Source of the DNA: an uncultured Planctomycetaceae bacterium
Lineage (GTDB): Bacteria > Planctomycetota > Planctomycetia > Pirellulales > UBA1268
Reading direction: 5' to 3'
NCBI GenBank assembly: GCA_903949225.1
Contig: CAJAYZ010000677.1
Location: 1 to 7,421 of the forward strand
Length of the DNA stretch: 7,421 bases
Both the position numbers and the translations under genes were made by a program. Positions within the stretch are counted from its first letter, which is position 1; the number at the start of each line of letters is the position of its first letter. The notes under the pieces were generated by a model that worked only from the letters and a program-made list of their open reading frames with translations, searched no databases and was not told the DNA's origin. Shown here in pieces: positions 1 to 6,489 of the stretch.

Positions 1-2
1 CG

Positions 3-1748
3 AGTGGCCGCGACACCGGCCGGCTGTGGCGGCTGGTTGCGGTGCCGGAGGGGGCAACCGATGGCGCCGCGGCAGCGACCCGGAAAGCCGCCCCCCGACT
101 CTCGCAGGCCCCGGTCGCGACCCTCATCGAGCTTCTCAGGAGTCCCAATGGCTGGCACCGCGACACGGCCCGGCGGCTCCTCGTCGAGCGGAACGATCCC
201 GATGCGGTGCCGCTCCTCCACGAGGCGGCCCGGGAGGGAGCATCGCCGCTCGCGCAGGTGCACGCGGCGCACGTCCTCTCCGCGCTCGGCCTGCTCGAGG
301 CCGCCGACCTTCTCCCCATGCTCGCCAGCCAAGTGACGATCGTCCGTGCCGCGGCCGCGGCGCTCGCCCAGCGCGTCGTGCCCGCCGATGCCCCGCCCCC
401 GGCGGAGCTTGTGAAGGCGCTGACCGAGCTCGCCGCGAGCGAGCCGCAGGCCTCCGTCCGCCTGCCCCTGGCGCTTGTCGCCGGAGCCCTTCCGGCCGCG
501 CCGCGCCTCGCGATCCTCCGCACGCTCCTCGAGCGCGACGGGGCCGATCCCTGGTGCCGCTACGCGGCGTTCACGGGCTTGCGTGGTGACGCGGCGGAGA
601 TCGTCGTGGCGTGGCTCGATTCCCCGCAGAGCCTGGCGTCGAAGGGACCCGCGGCGGCGCTGCCGGGGCTTGTGGCGCAGGTGGGGCGAAAGCACGACGC
701 AGCGGAGCTTTCGCGGATCGTCGCCGGCATCGACAGGCTTGCTGGAGCGCCTGCCGCGGGGGCGAGCGACACGCGCCCGACGGCCACGGTGCTTCTCGGT
801 GAACTCGCTGCGGCGCTTGCTGCCACCGGATCGGATGTTGCAAAGATTGAGCCAGCCGCCACGACCCAGGCGCTCGTCAGTCGCCTCGGCGACTACAACC
901 GCGCGGTCGCGCTTGATCGCAAGGCCGACGTGGCCAGGCGGATTCGGGCCGTGCGCGGGCTTTCCAATCCGGCCGATCTTGAAAAACTGCTCGTCGCCGA
1001 GGAGCCGACGGAACTGGTCACGGCGGCGATCCAGGTTCTCGATCGCTCCCGCGATCCGGGCGTTGGGGGAACGCTCGTCGCGGCGCTGCCCAGGCTCTCC
1101 GTCGAGGCCCGCCAAGCGGCGGCCTTAGCGCTCTCCCACGATGCCGCGCGGGCGCTTGCGCTTCTCGAGGCGATTCAAATGGGGCGCTTCGCGGCGAGCG
1201 ATCTCGACCGACAGACGGCCGCGGCCCTGTGGGCCTTCCCCGAGAGGAGTGTGGCGGAGCGAGCTGCAGAAGTGCTCGGGAGCCCGCCGCCGGCTGACCG
1301 TGAATCACTCGTGGTCGCCTACCGGGCGAGCCTGCCTGTAAGGGGAAGCGTCGAGGCAGGGCGGGCGATCTTCAAGAAGCAGTGTGTCGGCTGCCATCGT
1401 GTCGAAGGGGAGGGGCGCGAGACGGGGCCGGCGCTTGTGGCCGTGCAGGCCCGTGGCCCCGAGGCGATGCTGCTGGCCATTCTCGATCCCAACCGCGAGG
1501 TCCTCCCCGCCTATCATGCCCACGCGGCGATCGATGCAAGCGGCCGCGTCGTCACCGGCGTCGTCACGGCGCAGTCGGGAGGGAGCGTCACGCTCCGCAC
1601 CGCCGACGGCGTCGACGTTACGCTCCCCCGAGAGGATCTCGAGACATTCACGAACACGAAGCGGTCGCTCATGCCCGAGGGGTTTGAGAAGACGATCGAT
1701 GCCCGCGGGATGGCCGATCTCCTCGCCTATCTCATGGAGGCGAAGTGA
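3..1748 (+). CDS. PVC-type haem-binding protein: HEAT-like repeats plus C-terminal cytochrome c domain (5'-partial)
   Basis: The frame is open from the left edge of the window, so the start lies outside; the 581 visible residues are the C-terminal part. Fragment residues 5-12 (TGRLWRLV) look like the last strand of the N-terminal beta-propeller usual in this family. Residues about 25-440 are Ala/Leu-rich helical pairs of HEAT type, including a GWHRDTARRLL repeat often seen in planctomycete homologues. Residues about 450-581 form a cytochrome c module: GRAIFKKQCVGCH with the CxxCH haem site at residues 461-465 (bases 1383-1397), then GPAL, ILDPN, and SLMPEGF, whose Met557 is a plausible distal iron ligand (inference). 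This matches the TIGR02603 'Pirellula/Verrucomicrobium type' haem domain. Members are usually exported and are thought to carry out periplasmic electron transfer, often with a sugar-dehydrogenase-like propeller; the substrate cannot be read here. GTG 42 is an internal Val codon, not the start. The gene converges on the next gene with 16 bp between stop codons. Confidence 0.9.
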   Translation, partial: SGRDTGRLWRLVAVPEGATDGAAAATRKAAPRLSQAPVATLIELLRSPNGWHRDTARRLLVERNDPDAVPLLHEAAREGASPLAQVHAAHVLSALGLLEAADLLPMLASQVTIVRAAAAALAQRVVPADAPPPAELVKALTELAASEPQASVRLPLALVAGALPAAPRLAILRTLLERDGADPWCRYAAFTGLRGDAAEIVVAWLDSPQSLASKGPAAALPGLVAQVGRKHDAAELSRIVAGIDRLAGAPAAGASDTRPTATVLLGELAAALAATGSDVAKIEPAATTQALVSRLGDYNRAVALDRKADVARRIRAVRGLSNPADLEKLLVAEEPTELVTAAIQVLDRSRDPGVGGTLVAALPRLSVEARQAAALALSHDAARALALLEAIQMGRFAASDLDRQTAAALWAFPERSVAERAAEVLGSPPPADRESLVVAYRASLPVRGSVEAGRAIFKKQCVGCHRVEGEGRETGPALVAVQARGPEAMLLAILDPNREVLPAYHAHAAIDASGRVVTGVVTAQSGGSVTLRTADGVDVTLPREDLETFTNTKRSLMPEGFEKTIDARGMADLLAYLMEAK

Positions 1749-1764
1749 TCTTCAGGTGACGCGA

Positions 1765-3450
1765 TCAAGGGGCGGCCACTGCCGCAGCTGTCATCCGCAG
1801 GCCGATGTCGTCGTTGCCGGTGTCACACTCCTCGCTGTCTCTTTGCGGCCCACCGTCGTCGTCGCCATCGGGGCCGACCGACCAGATGAGGAGCTCCTCC
1901 GAAGTCGCCTTCAGATGGAGCGGCGCGTCGGTCGTGAACGGATCGCGGGGCACCGACGGGAGTCGAGCAGGTACGAGGGCATCGATCGACGCCGGGTGCG
2001 TGCCTGAGGCGAGACGCTCGCGCGTGGCCGCCAGGAGCACTTCCGCGGCCCGATGGCGCGCCACGGCCATGCACTGCGAGCGGAGTACGCTGTCGGTGGC
2101 CGGTGCGATGAGCCGGGAGAGGAAACCGTCCGGCCCGGCGCGGATCTCGGCCTCGATGCCGTCGATCTGCTTCTGCGTCTGCGGCCAAGTCCGCGATTGA
2201 TCGACGCCCCCTGTCACGAGCTGCCGATACGCCTCGAAGCGGCGCCGATAGCCGGCGATATCGGCCGGGAGGATGAACGCCCGCCACACGGCCGAGAGCG
2301 GATCGATGAGGAGGGAAAAAGGTTCTTCCTGCGGGAGGATGGCGACGTTCGGGTCGCCCGCGAGCCGGCCCATGTCGTCAATGCCCTGCCGGCCATCAGC
2401 GAAGTTCGCGAAGATCGAAAGGCCGAAGGCCTCCTCGCCATTGATGGCCCGGACGAGTGATGGGGTCGAGGCGACGAGATCTCGGAGAGCGGGGTCATCG
2501 AGGAGCGGGGCATCGGCGGGGGTGAGCGTGGGGAGGATATCGGCAACGACGGACAGCGCCGTCGCATCGATCGCGATCCCCACGAGATGCGAGATGAGGA
2601 TCGGCTCGGAGCCCACCTGCCGGCCGATGCGGCCGAGGCGGACGGCGTCGGCGAGGGCCGCGGCGGGCTTGCCCGTGGCGGCCTCGTGGCGCGCGGCGAG
2701 CGCGAGGAGCCGCCCCTCGGTGCGGCACCCTTGAACCTCGGCCAGGAGCATGTCGATGCTCGGCCTGGTCCAATCGCGCGGGAAGCGGCAGGCCGGCATG
2801 TCGGCGGCGCGGCGGATCGTGTCGAGGAGGCCCGCGTGACGGGCGAGAAGCGCGCCGACAGCGGGGCTCGCGACGTCAGGATCGGTTTGTCCGAGGGGGC
2901 CGTCGGCGGCGGTCAGGTCAGGGGCGGCGGCGAGCGCGGCGGCCGCTTGGGCGTGGAGGATGGCAGCGTTCTCGGCGTCGGCGACGGCCGGCGGCAGCGC
3001 CGCCTGCATCATCTCCGCCGCCTCGACGCGCATCGCCCGGGCCTCGGCGGCGACGGCGTTGTCGAGGATCAGGAGCGTGCCGAACGACACCGCCTTGGCG
3101 AGGATTGCCAGCGCGAACAGGCCGATCACGGGCCACTGCGCGGCCCGGGCCGTCGTGGTGCCGGCGGGCTTTCCGAGGCCGCCGATGGCGATCAACAGCC
3201 CCCCGACGAGCGTCGAGAGGACGACGGTGAGGACGGGACCGAACCAGTTGGGGCGTATCCTGGCGTCGAACGCGAGCCATCCGCTTGCCCACAGCCAGGG
3301 AAGGAGCGCGAGGACGGGCAGGGCGAGGCCGACAACCAGCAGGAGCGACCGGAGCCGGGGGCGATCGCTGCGGGCCGCGGCGGCCGTGCAGGCGGCCGAC
3401 CAAAGGAGACAGGCGGCGGAAAGGAGGAGGAAGAAGGCGAGGTAGCCCAT
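1765..3450 (-). CDS. four-TM membrane protein with large Ala-rich domain and pseudopilin-like C-terminal motif (paralog A)
   Basis: I do not recognise a named family; function unknown. The product is 561 aa. Hydrophobic segments lie at about residues 3-25, 34-57, 69-92 and 106-129. The Arg-rich loop after TM1 (RSDRPRLR) suggests that loop is cytoplasmic, which would place the long C-terminal part (130-561) outside the cytoplasm (inference). That part is helical and Ala-rich, with conserved patches DTIRRAADMP, GSEPIL, AINGEEAFGL and ARHRAAEVLLAATRERL. It ends with LPSVPRDPF (residues 498-505), WSVGPDGDDDGG (523-534) and DDIGLRM (547-553). The WSVGP.G..DGG pattern after a P.DPF motif recalls the C-terminus of GspG-type pseudopilins, but there is no prepilin signal here. 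ATG 3450 is chosen because paralog B starts with the same MGY.AFF; the Shine-Dalgarno is weak (AAGG about 11 nt upstream). The gene follows the anti-sigma-like gene by 38 bp and is probably its operon partner. It is homologous to the 4675-6342 gene over its full length. Confidence 0.85.
   Translation of the reverse strand: MGYLAFFLLLSAACLLWSAACTAAAARSDRPRLRSLLLVVGLALPVLALLPWLWASGWLAFDARIRPNWFGPVLTVVLSTLVGGLLIAIGGLGKPAGTTTARAAQWPVIGLFALAILAKAVSFGTLLILDNAVAAEARAMRVEAAEMMQAALPPAVADAENAAILHAQAAAALAAAPDLTAADGPLGQTDPDVASPAVGALLARHAGLLDTIRRAADMPACRFPRDWTRPSIDMLLAEVQGCRTEGRLLALAARHEAATGKPAAALADAVRLGRIGRQVGSEPILISHLVGIAIDATALSVVADILPTLTPADAPLLDDPALRDLVASTPSLVRAINGEEAFGLSIFANFADGRQGIDDMGRLAGDPNVAILPQEEPFSLLIDPLSAVWRAFILPADIAGYRRRFEAYRQLVTGGVDQSRTWPQTQKQIDGIEAEIRAGPDGFLSRLIAPATDSVLRSQCMAVARHRAAEVLLAATRERLASGTHPASIDALVPARLPSVPRDPFTTDAPLHLKATSEELLIWSVGPDGDDDGGPQRDSEECDTGNDDIGLRMTAAAVAAP
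2987..3105. repeat. near-identical 119-nt block, copy in paralog A
   Basis: This stretch encodes residues 116-154 of paralog A (end of TM4 and the following helix, AILAKAVSFG to MMQAALPP). Aligned with 5885-6003 it differs at one base only (C3019 versus T5917, a synonymous Ala change). Flanking codons differ at many third positions. Confidence 0.9.
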
Positions 3451-3488
3451 GGGAAGTGAGGCCTTGAAATGATGTGCGGGGCGATCGA

Positions 3489-3911
3489 TCAGAAGGGGGC
3501 TGAGAGAAAGCGGTGGGCGTCGGCGGGGGTAAGGCTCGGCGGAGCGGGCCGCGACGGGATCGTGACGACGCGGTCCTCGAATGCCGTTGGCCGCGACGGA
3601 GGAGGGGGGAGTTCGACGCCCAGACGCCGGGCTTGGGCCTCAAGGGGCGATGCGATCGTCGTCGCGGAATGCGGAATCGCCACGAGCGATGGAACGACGA
3701 TGAGAATAGCGAAGGCAGCAAGAAGGATCGACGTCGCCAAGACGACCGTCTCCTCGCGCCACGGCTGAGATGGTCGCAACGGCGGCGGTCCATTCACGAG
3801 CGCCTCCCCGACGGCCGCGAGGACGCGGGGCCGGAGGCTCGTCGGGAGCGGAACACGGTCGTTGGCGATTCGCTGCTCGATGTCGTCGCGAGGGTCGTCG
3901 TAGCGATTCAT
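3489..3911 (-). CDS. single-pass membrane protein, probable anti-sigma factor (non-zinc-finger type)
   Basis: A 140-aa protein. Residues 1-55 are hydrophilic and contain PLPTSLRPRVLAAV (21-34), a helix-like stretch of the kind found at the N-terminus of small planctomycete anti-sigma-like proteins. One strong TM segment spans about 56-79 (VVLATSILLAAFAILIVVPS). The remaining 60 or so residues are Pro-rich (LPPPPSRP, PSRPAPPS) and probably extracytoplasmic. The anti-sigma role is inferred from position: the start codon overlaps the sigma stop as ATGA (3908-3911), implying translational coupling, and a cytoplasmic head, TM segment and outer tail is the usual anti-sigma layout. There is no Cys anywhere in the protein, so the HxxxCxxC zinc motif of ZAS anti-sigma factors is absent; any sigma contact must use another fold. 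It could instead be an unrelated membrane protein co-expressed with the sigma factor. Confidence 0.75.
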   Translation of the reverse strand: MNRYDDPRDDIEQRIANDRVPLPTSLRPRVLAAVGEALVNGPPPLRPSQPWREETVVLATSILLAAFAILIVVPSLVAIPHSATTIASPLEAQARRLGVELPPPPSRPTAFEDRVVTIPSRPAPPSLTPADAHRFLSAPF

Positions 3912-4486
3912 GGTCGTACCGGATGTCGGGGGAGGTTTGCCGCTGCACCGAGCGTGAGGCGGAGCTTTTCGAGCGCCGAGCGATACCGGCTGGCGGCGGT
4001 GTTGGGGTTGGTGTCGATGGCCGCCGCGATCTCCTCGAACGACAGCCCGCCATCGATTCGCAGGGCGACCACTTCACGCTGGGCATCCGGCAGGGCCGCC
4101 ACCGCCGCGGCCAGTTCGTCGTCGGGAAGTCTCGGTGCCGATGTCACCCTGCCCTCCGTCCCGTGGATCTCCTCGATCGAACGGCGAAGGCCGTCGAGCG
4201 ATCGGCGCTCGCTCGCCAGGCTCCGCCATCTCCGGCCGATCGAATGGCGGAGGGTGGTGAAGACGTATCCGTCGAGGTCGCTGACCGTGGCGAGCTTCTC
4301 CCGCCCTCGAACGAGCGCCACGAACACCTCTTGCACCGCCTCCTCCGCTCCCTCGACCGAGCCGGTCACCCGCCGGGCAGCGGCAAACAGCCGCTCTCCG
4401 AGCCGGTCGTAGAGCCGGGCAAAGGCGGCCATGTCGCCGGCAGCGAGGCGGGCGATCTCCCGCTCGGGTGTGTTGCTGTCATCCAC
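3908..4486 (-). CDS. ECF-type RNA polymerase sigma factor (sigma-70 family)
   Basis: A 192-aa protein of typical ECF size with only regions 2 and 4. Region 2 (about residues 18-90) shows AFARLYDRLGERLFAAARRV, then AEEAVQEVF (47-55, the core polymerase-binding region 2.2 motif) and DLDGYVFTTLRHSIGRRWR (the promoter-melting and -10 recognition part). A linker of about 30 residues leads to region 4 (about 122-176): ALPDAQREVVALRIDGGLSFEEIAAAI followed by TAASRYRSALEKLR, a helix-turn-helix that would read the -35 element. Start choice: GTG 4486 has a GGGAG ribosome site 7 nt upstream and gives a normal N-terminus; the frame stays open further upstream but holds no ATG there, and an in-frame GTG 27 codons earlier would add a basic low-complexity extension. 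The stop overlaps the next gene by ATGA. Genes of this class usually respond to envelope or extracytoplasmic signals through the adjacent anti-sigma; the actual signal is unknown. Confidence 0.92.
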   Translation of the reverse strand: MDDSNTPEREIARLAAGDMAAFARLYDRLGERLFAAARRVTGSVEGAEEAVQEVFVALVRGREKLATVSDLDGYVFTTLRHSIGRRWRSLASERRSLDGLRRSIEEIHGTEGRVTSAPRLPDDELAAAVAALPDAQREVVALRIDGGLSFEEIAAAIDTNPNTAASRYRSALEKLRLTLGAAANLPRHPVRP

Positions 4487-4493
4487 CGGTTCG

Positions 4494-4498
4494 CTCCC
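4494..4498 (-). promoter_or_regulatory. ribosome binding site of the sigma factor gene
   Basis: GGGAG on the minus strand, 7 nt before GTG 4486. It decides the start codon, because the reading frame stays open upstream and no ATG is available nearby. Confidence 0.65.
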
Positions 4499-4647
4499 GC
4501 CGCCGGCTCGTCGCTGCGATTCCCCTACTCCACTCCCAAGGAGCCGCGCCGACCCGGTTTTTGTCACCCTTTTTTCCAAGCGATGTCTTCCGCCGAGTGC
4601 CGGGGTGACGGGCCGAGCGTCGGAGGGGCTCTTCCGTAGTTCGATTC

Positions 4648-4671
4648 GAAGCCGGCGGGATCGCCGGCTTC
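4648..4671 (-). terminator. perfect inverted repeat, probable terminator hairpin of paralog B
   Basis: GAAGCCGGCG, a GGAT loop and CGCCGGCTTC form a perfect 10-bp GC-rich stem with a 4-nt loop. It begins 3 nt past the paralog B stop codon (4675-4677), which fits a terminator on the minus strand. No T-run follows the stem, so it is not a textbook intrinsic terminator. It could act as an mRNA 3'-end stabiliser or a pausing site. Confidence 0.5.
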
Positions 4672-4674
4672 CGC

Positions 4675-6342
4675 TCACGGGCCGGCGGAGCGCATCCGCA
4701 GGCCGATGTCGTCGCCACGCTCGGGAGGGGCGTTGCCGGCCGCGACCGGCCCGCCGTCGTCGGTGCCGTTCGGGCCGACCGACCACACGGATAACTCCCC
4801 CGCCTCAAAGGCCGCTCGCATCGGCGAGTCGCTTGTGAAAGGATCGCGAGGCAACGAGGGCAGGCGGGCCGGCACGAGCGAGTCGATCGCCGCGGGGAGT
4901 GTCCCGGCGGCGAGACGCTCCCGGGTGGCGGCCAGGAGCACCTCCGCCGCCCGGTGCCGCGCCACGGCATGGCTCTGCGCGCGGAAGACGGCCTCGGTGG
5001 CGGGCACGATGAGGCGGGCGAGCGCTCCATCCGGGCCCCGGCGCGGGTCGGTGTCGATCGCGTCGATGTCGCGCTTCATCTCGGGCCAGCCCTGTCGCTG
5101 ATCAACCGATCGTGCCGCGGTGGACCGGAGCTTACGGAAGCGATCGCGGTAGCCGGCGAGATCGGCCGGGAGGAAGAAGACGCGATAGATTGCCATCAGC
5201 GGGTCGGCGAGGAACGCGAGCGGATGGCCTTCGTCGAACGTTGGCGTGGCGTCGCTCGACAACCGCCCGAACGCGTGGATGTCCTCGCGACCGTCGGCGA
5301 AGTCGGCAAACATCGCCAGCCCGAAAGCCTCTTCGCCGTTGACGGCCCGGACGATCGAGGGCACCGCGCTGACGAGATCGCGGAGGCCCGGGGCGTCGAG
5401 GAGTGCGGCGTCGCCGGGGCCGAGCCGGGGGAGGATGTCGGCCACGACCGACAGGGCCTCGCCGTCGATCGCCAGGCCCACGAGAGAGGAGACGAGAATC
5501 GGTTCGGATCCCGCCTGTCGGCCGAGGCTCCCGAGGCGGACGGCGTCGGCGACCGCCTCGGCATGCCGGCCCTCGAAGGACCCTCGCCGCGCCGCGAGGG
5601 CGAGGATCCTGGCCTCGGTGCGCATCGCCTGCATCTCCGGAAGCAGCATCTCGATGCTCGGGCGCGCCCAGTCGCGCGCGAAGCGGCAGCCCGGCATGTC
5701 GGCGGCGCGGCGGATGGTGTCGACGAGGGCCGCATGGCGGGTGAGAAGCTCGCCGACGGCGGGGCTCGCGATGTCGAACTGCGGATCGGCGAGCGGGCCG
5801 TCGGCCGCCGTGAGGTCGGGAGCGGCGGCGATCGCGGCGCCGGCCTGCAGGTGGAGGCGGGCGGCGTTCTCGGCGTCGACCGGCGCCGGCGGCAGCGCCG
5901 CCTGCATCATCTCCGCTGCCTCGACGCGCATCGCCCGGGCCTCGGCGGCGACGGCGTTGTCGAGGATCAGGAGCGTGCCGAACGACACCGCCTTGGCGAG
6001 GATCGCGAAAGCGAACAGCCCAATCACCGGCCAGCGCGAAGCGACCGCCACCGACGAGGAAGCGACCGCCGTCATGCCAGCGCGGCTGATCCAGATCCCA
6101 CCGATCAGCGCCGAGAGAACGACGGTGAGCACGGCACCGAACCAGTTCGGCCGCATCCGGGCGTCGAAGGCGAGGTACCCGCTGGCCAAGAGCCAGGGGA
6201 GGAGGGCGAGGACGGGGAGGGCAAGGCCGAGGAAGAGCCACAGCGCACGGCGCCGGTCGCTGCGGGCGGCGGCGGCCGTGCAGGCAGCCGACCAGAGGAG
6301 GCAGGCGGCCGTGACCACAAGGAAGAAGGCGAAATAGCCCAT
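4675..6342 (-). CDS. four-TM membrane protein with large Ala-rich domain and pseudopilin-like C-terminal motif (paralog B)
   Basis: A 555-aa protein of unrecognised family, homologous end to end to the 1765-3450 product; by eye more than half of the residues are identical. Four hydrophobic segments lie at about residues 3-25, 34-56, 67-86 and 104-127, followed by the Ala-rich helical domain. It keeps all the shared patches (DTIRRAADMP, GSEPIL, AVNGEEAFGL, ARHRAAEVLLAATRERL) and the tail motifs LPSLPRDPF (493-501), WSVGPNGTDDGG (520-531) and GDDIGLRM (543-550). Indels against A are few: a short loss after TM1, changes in the TM3-TM4 loop, and a different tail before GDDIGLRM. The frame also has a GTG at 6381 that would add 13 residues, but ATG 6342 matches the start of A and has AGG five bases upstream. 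It is transcribed toward the sigma gene but separated from it by a hairpin, and is divergent from the sulfite reductase gene. Confidence 0.85.
   Translation of the reverse strand: MGYFAFFLVVTAACLLWSAACTAAAARSDRRRALWLFLGLALPVLALLPWLLASGYLAFDARMRPNWFGAVLTVVLSALIGGIWISRAGMTAVASSSVAVASRWPVIGLFAFAILAKAVSFGTLLILDNAVAAEARAMRVEAAEMMQAALPPAPVDAENAARLHLQAGAAIAAAPDLTAADGPLADPQFDIASPAVGELLTRHAALVDTIRRAADMPGCRFARDWARPSIEMLLPEMQAMRTEARILALAARRGSFEGRHAEAVADAVRLGSLGRQAGSEPILVSSLVGLAIDGEALSVVADILPRLGPGDAALLDAPGLRDLVSAVPSIVRAVNGEEAFGLAMFADFADGREDIHAFGRLSSDATPTFDEGHPLAFLADPLMAIYRVFFLPADLAGYRDRFRKLRSTAARSVDQRQGWPEMKRDIDAIDTDPRRGPDGALARLIVPATEAVFRAQSHAVARHRAAEVLLAATRERLAAGTLPAAIDSLVPARLPSLPRDPFTSDSPMRAAFEAGELSVWSVGPNGTDDGGPVAAGNAPPERGDDIGLRMRSAGP
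5885..6003. repeat. near-identical 119-nt block, copy in paralog B
   Basis: Partner of 2987-3105, in the same orientation at a constant offset of 2898 bp, encoding residues 114-152 of paralog B. There is a single synonymous mismatch. It behaves as a direct repeat embedded in two otherwise diverged genes. Confidence 0.9.
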
Positions 6343-6489
6343 GGACGCCTGGCTCCGGCGAGGAAAAGAGGGGGGCAACACCGGGGTGTCAGCCGCACGC
6401 CCGAGGGGCTATTCTTGCACACTGGAGGGCCCGAATGGGCCCACATTGCGTTCCCCGCCGAGTCGCACCGACCTCCAGCGAGATCCCCG
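6343..6489. promoter_or_regulatory. divergent intergenic region between paralog B and the sulfite reductase gene
   Basis: These 147 bp must carry the promoters for both directions. For the plus strand, TATTCT at 6410-6415 is the best -10-like hexamer, but the sequence 17 bp upstream (TGTCAG, 6387-6392) is a poor -35. Between that and the gene lies GGGCCC-GAAT-GGGCCC (6427-6442), which is both a direct repeat and a 6-bp-stem hairpin and could be an operator or a leader structure. The ribosome site for the plus-strand gene is weak (GCGAG about 7 nt before ATG 6490). Confidence 0.4.

Larger units (their letters stand above)
4487..4674 (-). promoter_or_regulatory. leader/promoter region of the sigma factor operon
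   Basis: This 188-bp gap between the paralog B stop and the sigma GTG should hold the promoter of the sigma/anti-sigma/paralog A operon. It contains a terminator-like hairpin at its distal end (4648-4671). It also has a short A-rich patch unusual for this GC-rich window (minus-strand GGAAAAAAGGGTGACAAAAA, about 4561-4580), and a 7-bp inverted repeat GTCACCC (4563-4569) / GGGTGAC (4603-4609) with a 33-nt spacer. No convincing -35/-10 pair of either housekeeping or ECF type can be fixed by eye, so the promoter position is an inference from layout. Confidence 0.4.

Noticed and set aside
1749..1764. Terminator between the convergent haem protein gene and paralog A
   Set aside because: Only 16 bp separate the stop codons, and I see no inverted repeat or T-run there.
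3388..3450. Possible lipoprotein signal at the N-terminus of the paralogs (SAAC at residues 11-14 and 18-21)
   Set aside because: There is no Leu at the -3 position and no basic n-region before the hydrophobic stretch, and three further TM segments follow, so a TM helix is the better reading.
2587..3459. 290-codon plus-strand frame antisense to paralog A
   Set aside because: Extremely Gly/Arg/Glu-rich low-complexity translation, opposite a better-supported membrane protein whose paralog confirms the minus-strand frame.
3513..4639. Two overlapping plus-strand frames of about 290-300 codons across the sigma and anti-sigma genes
   Set aside because: They are opposite a sigma factor with clear region 2 and region 4 motifs; the translations are Arg/Ser-rich with no domain signal.
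5246..6337. 363-codon plus-strand frame antisense to paralog B, with a similar antisense stretch over paralog A (2960-3445)
   Set aside because: The two antisense translations resemble each other only because the sense genes are homologous. They are Ser/Ala/Arg-rich without motifs or start signals. The near-identical 119-nt tract lies within them, so I keep an antisense role only as one explanation of that tract.
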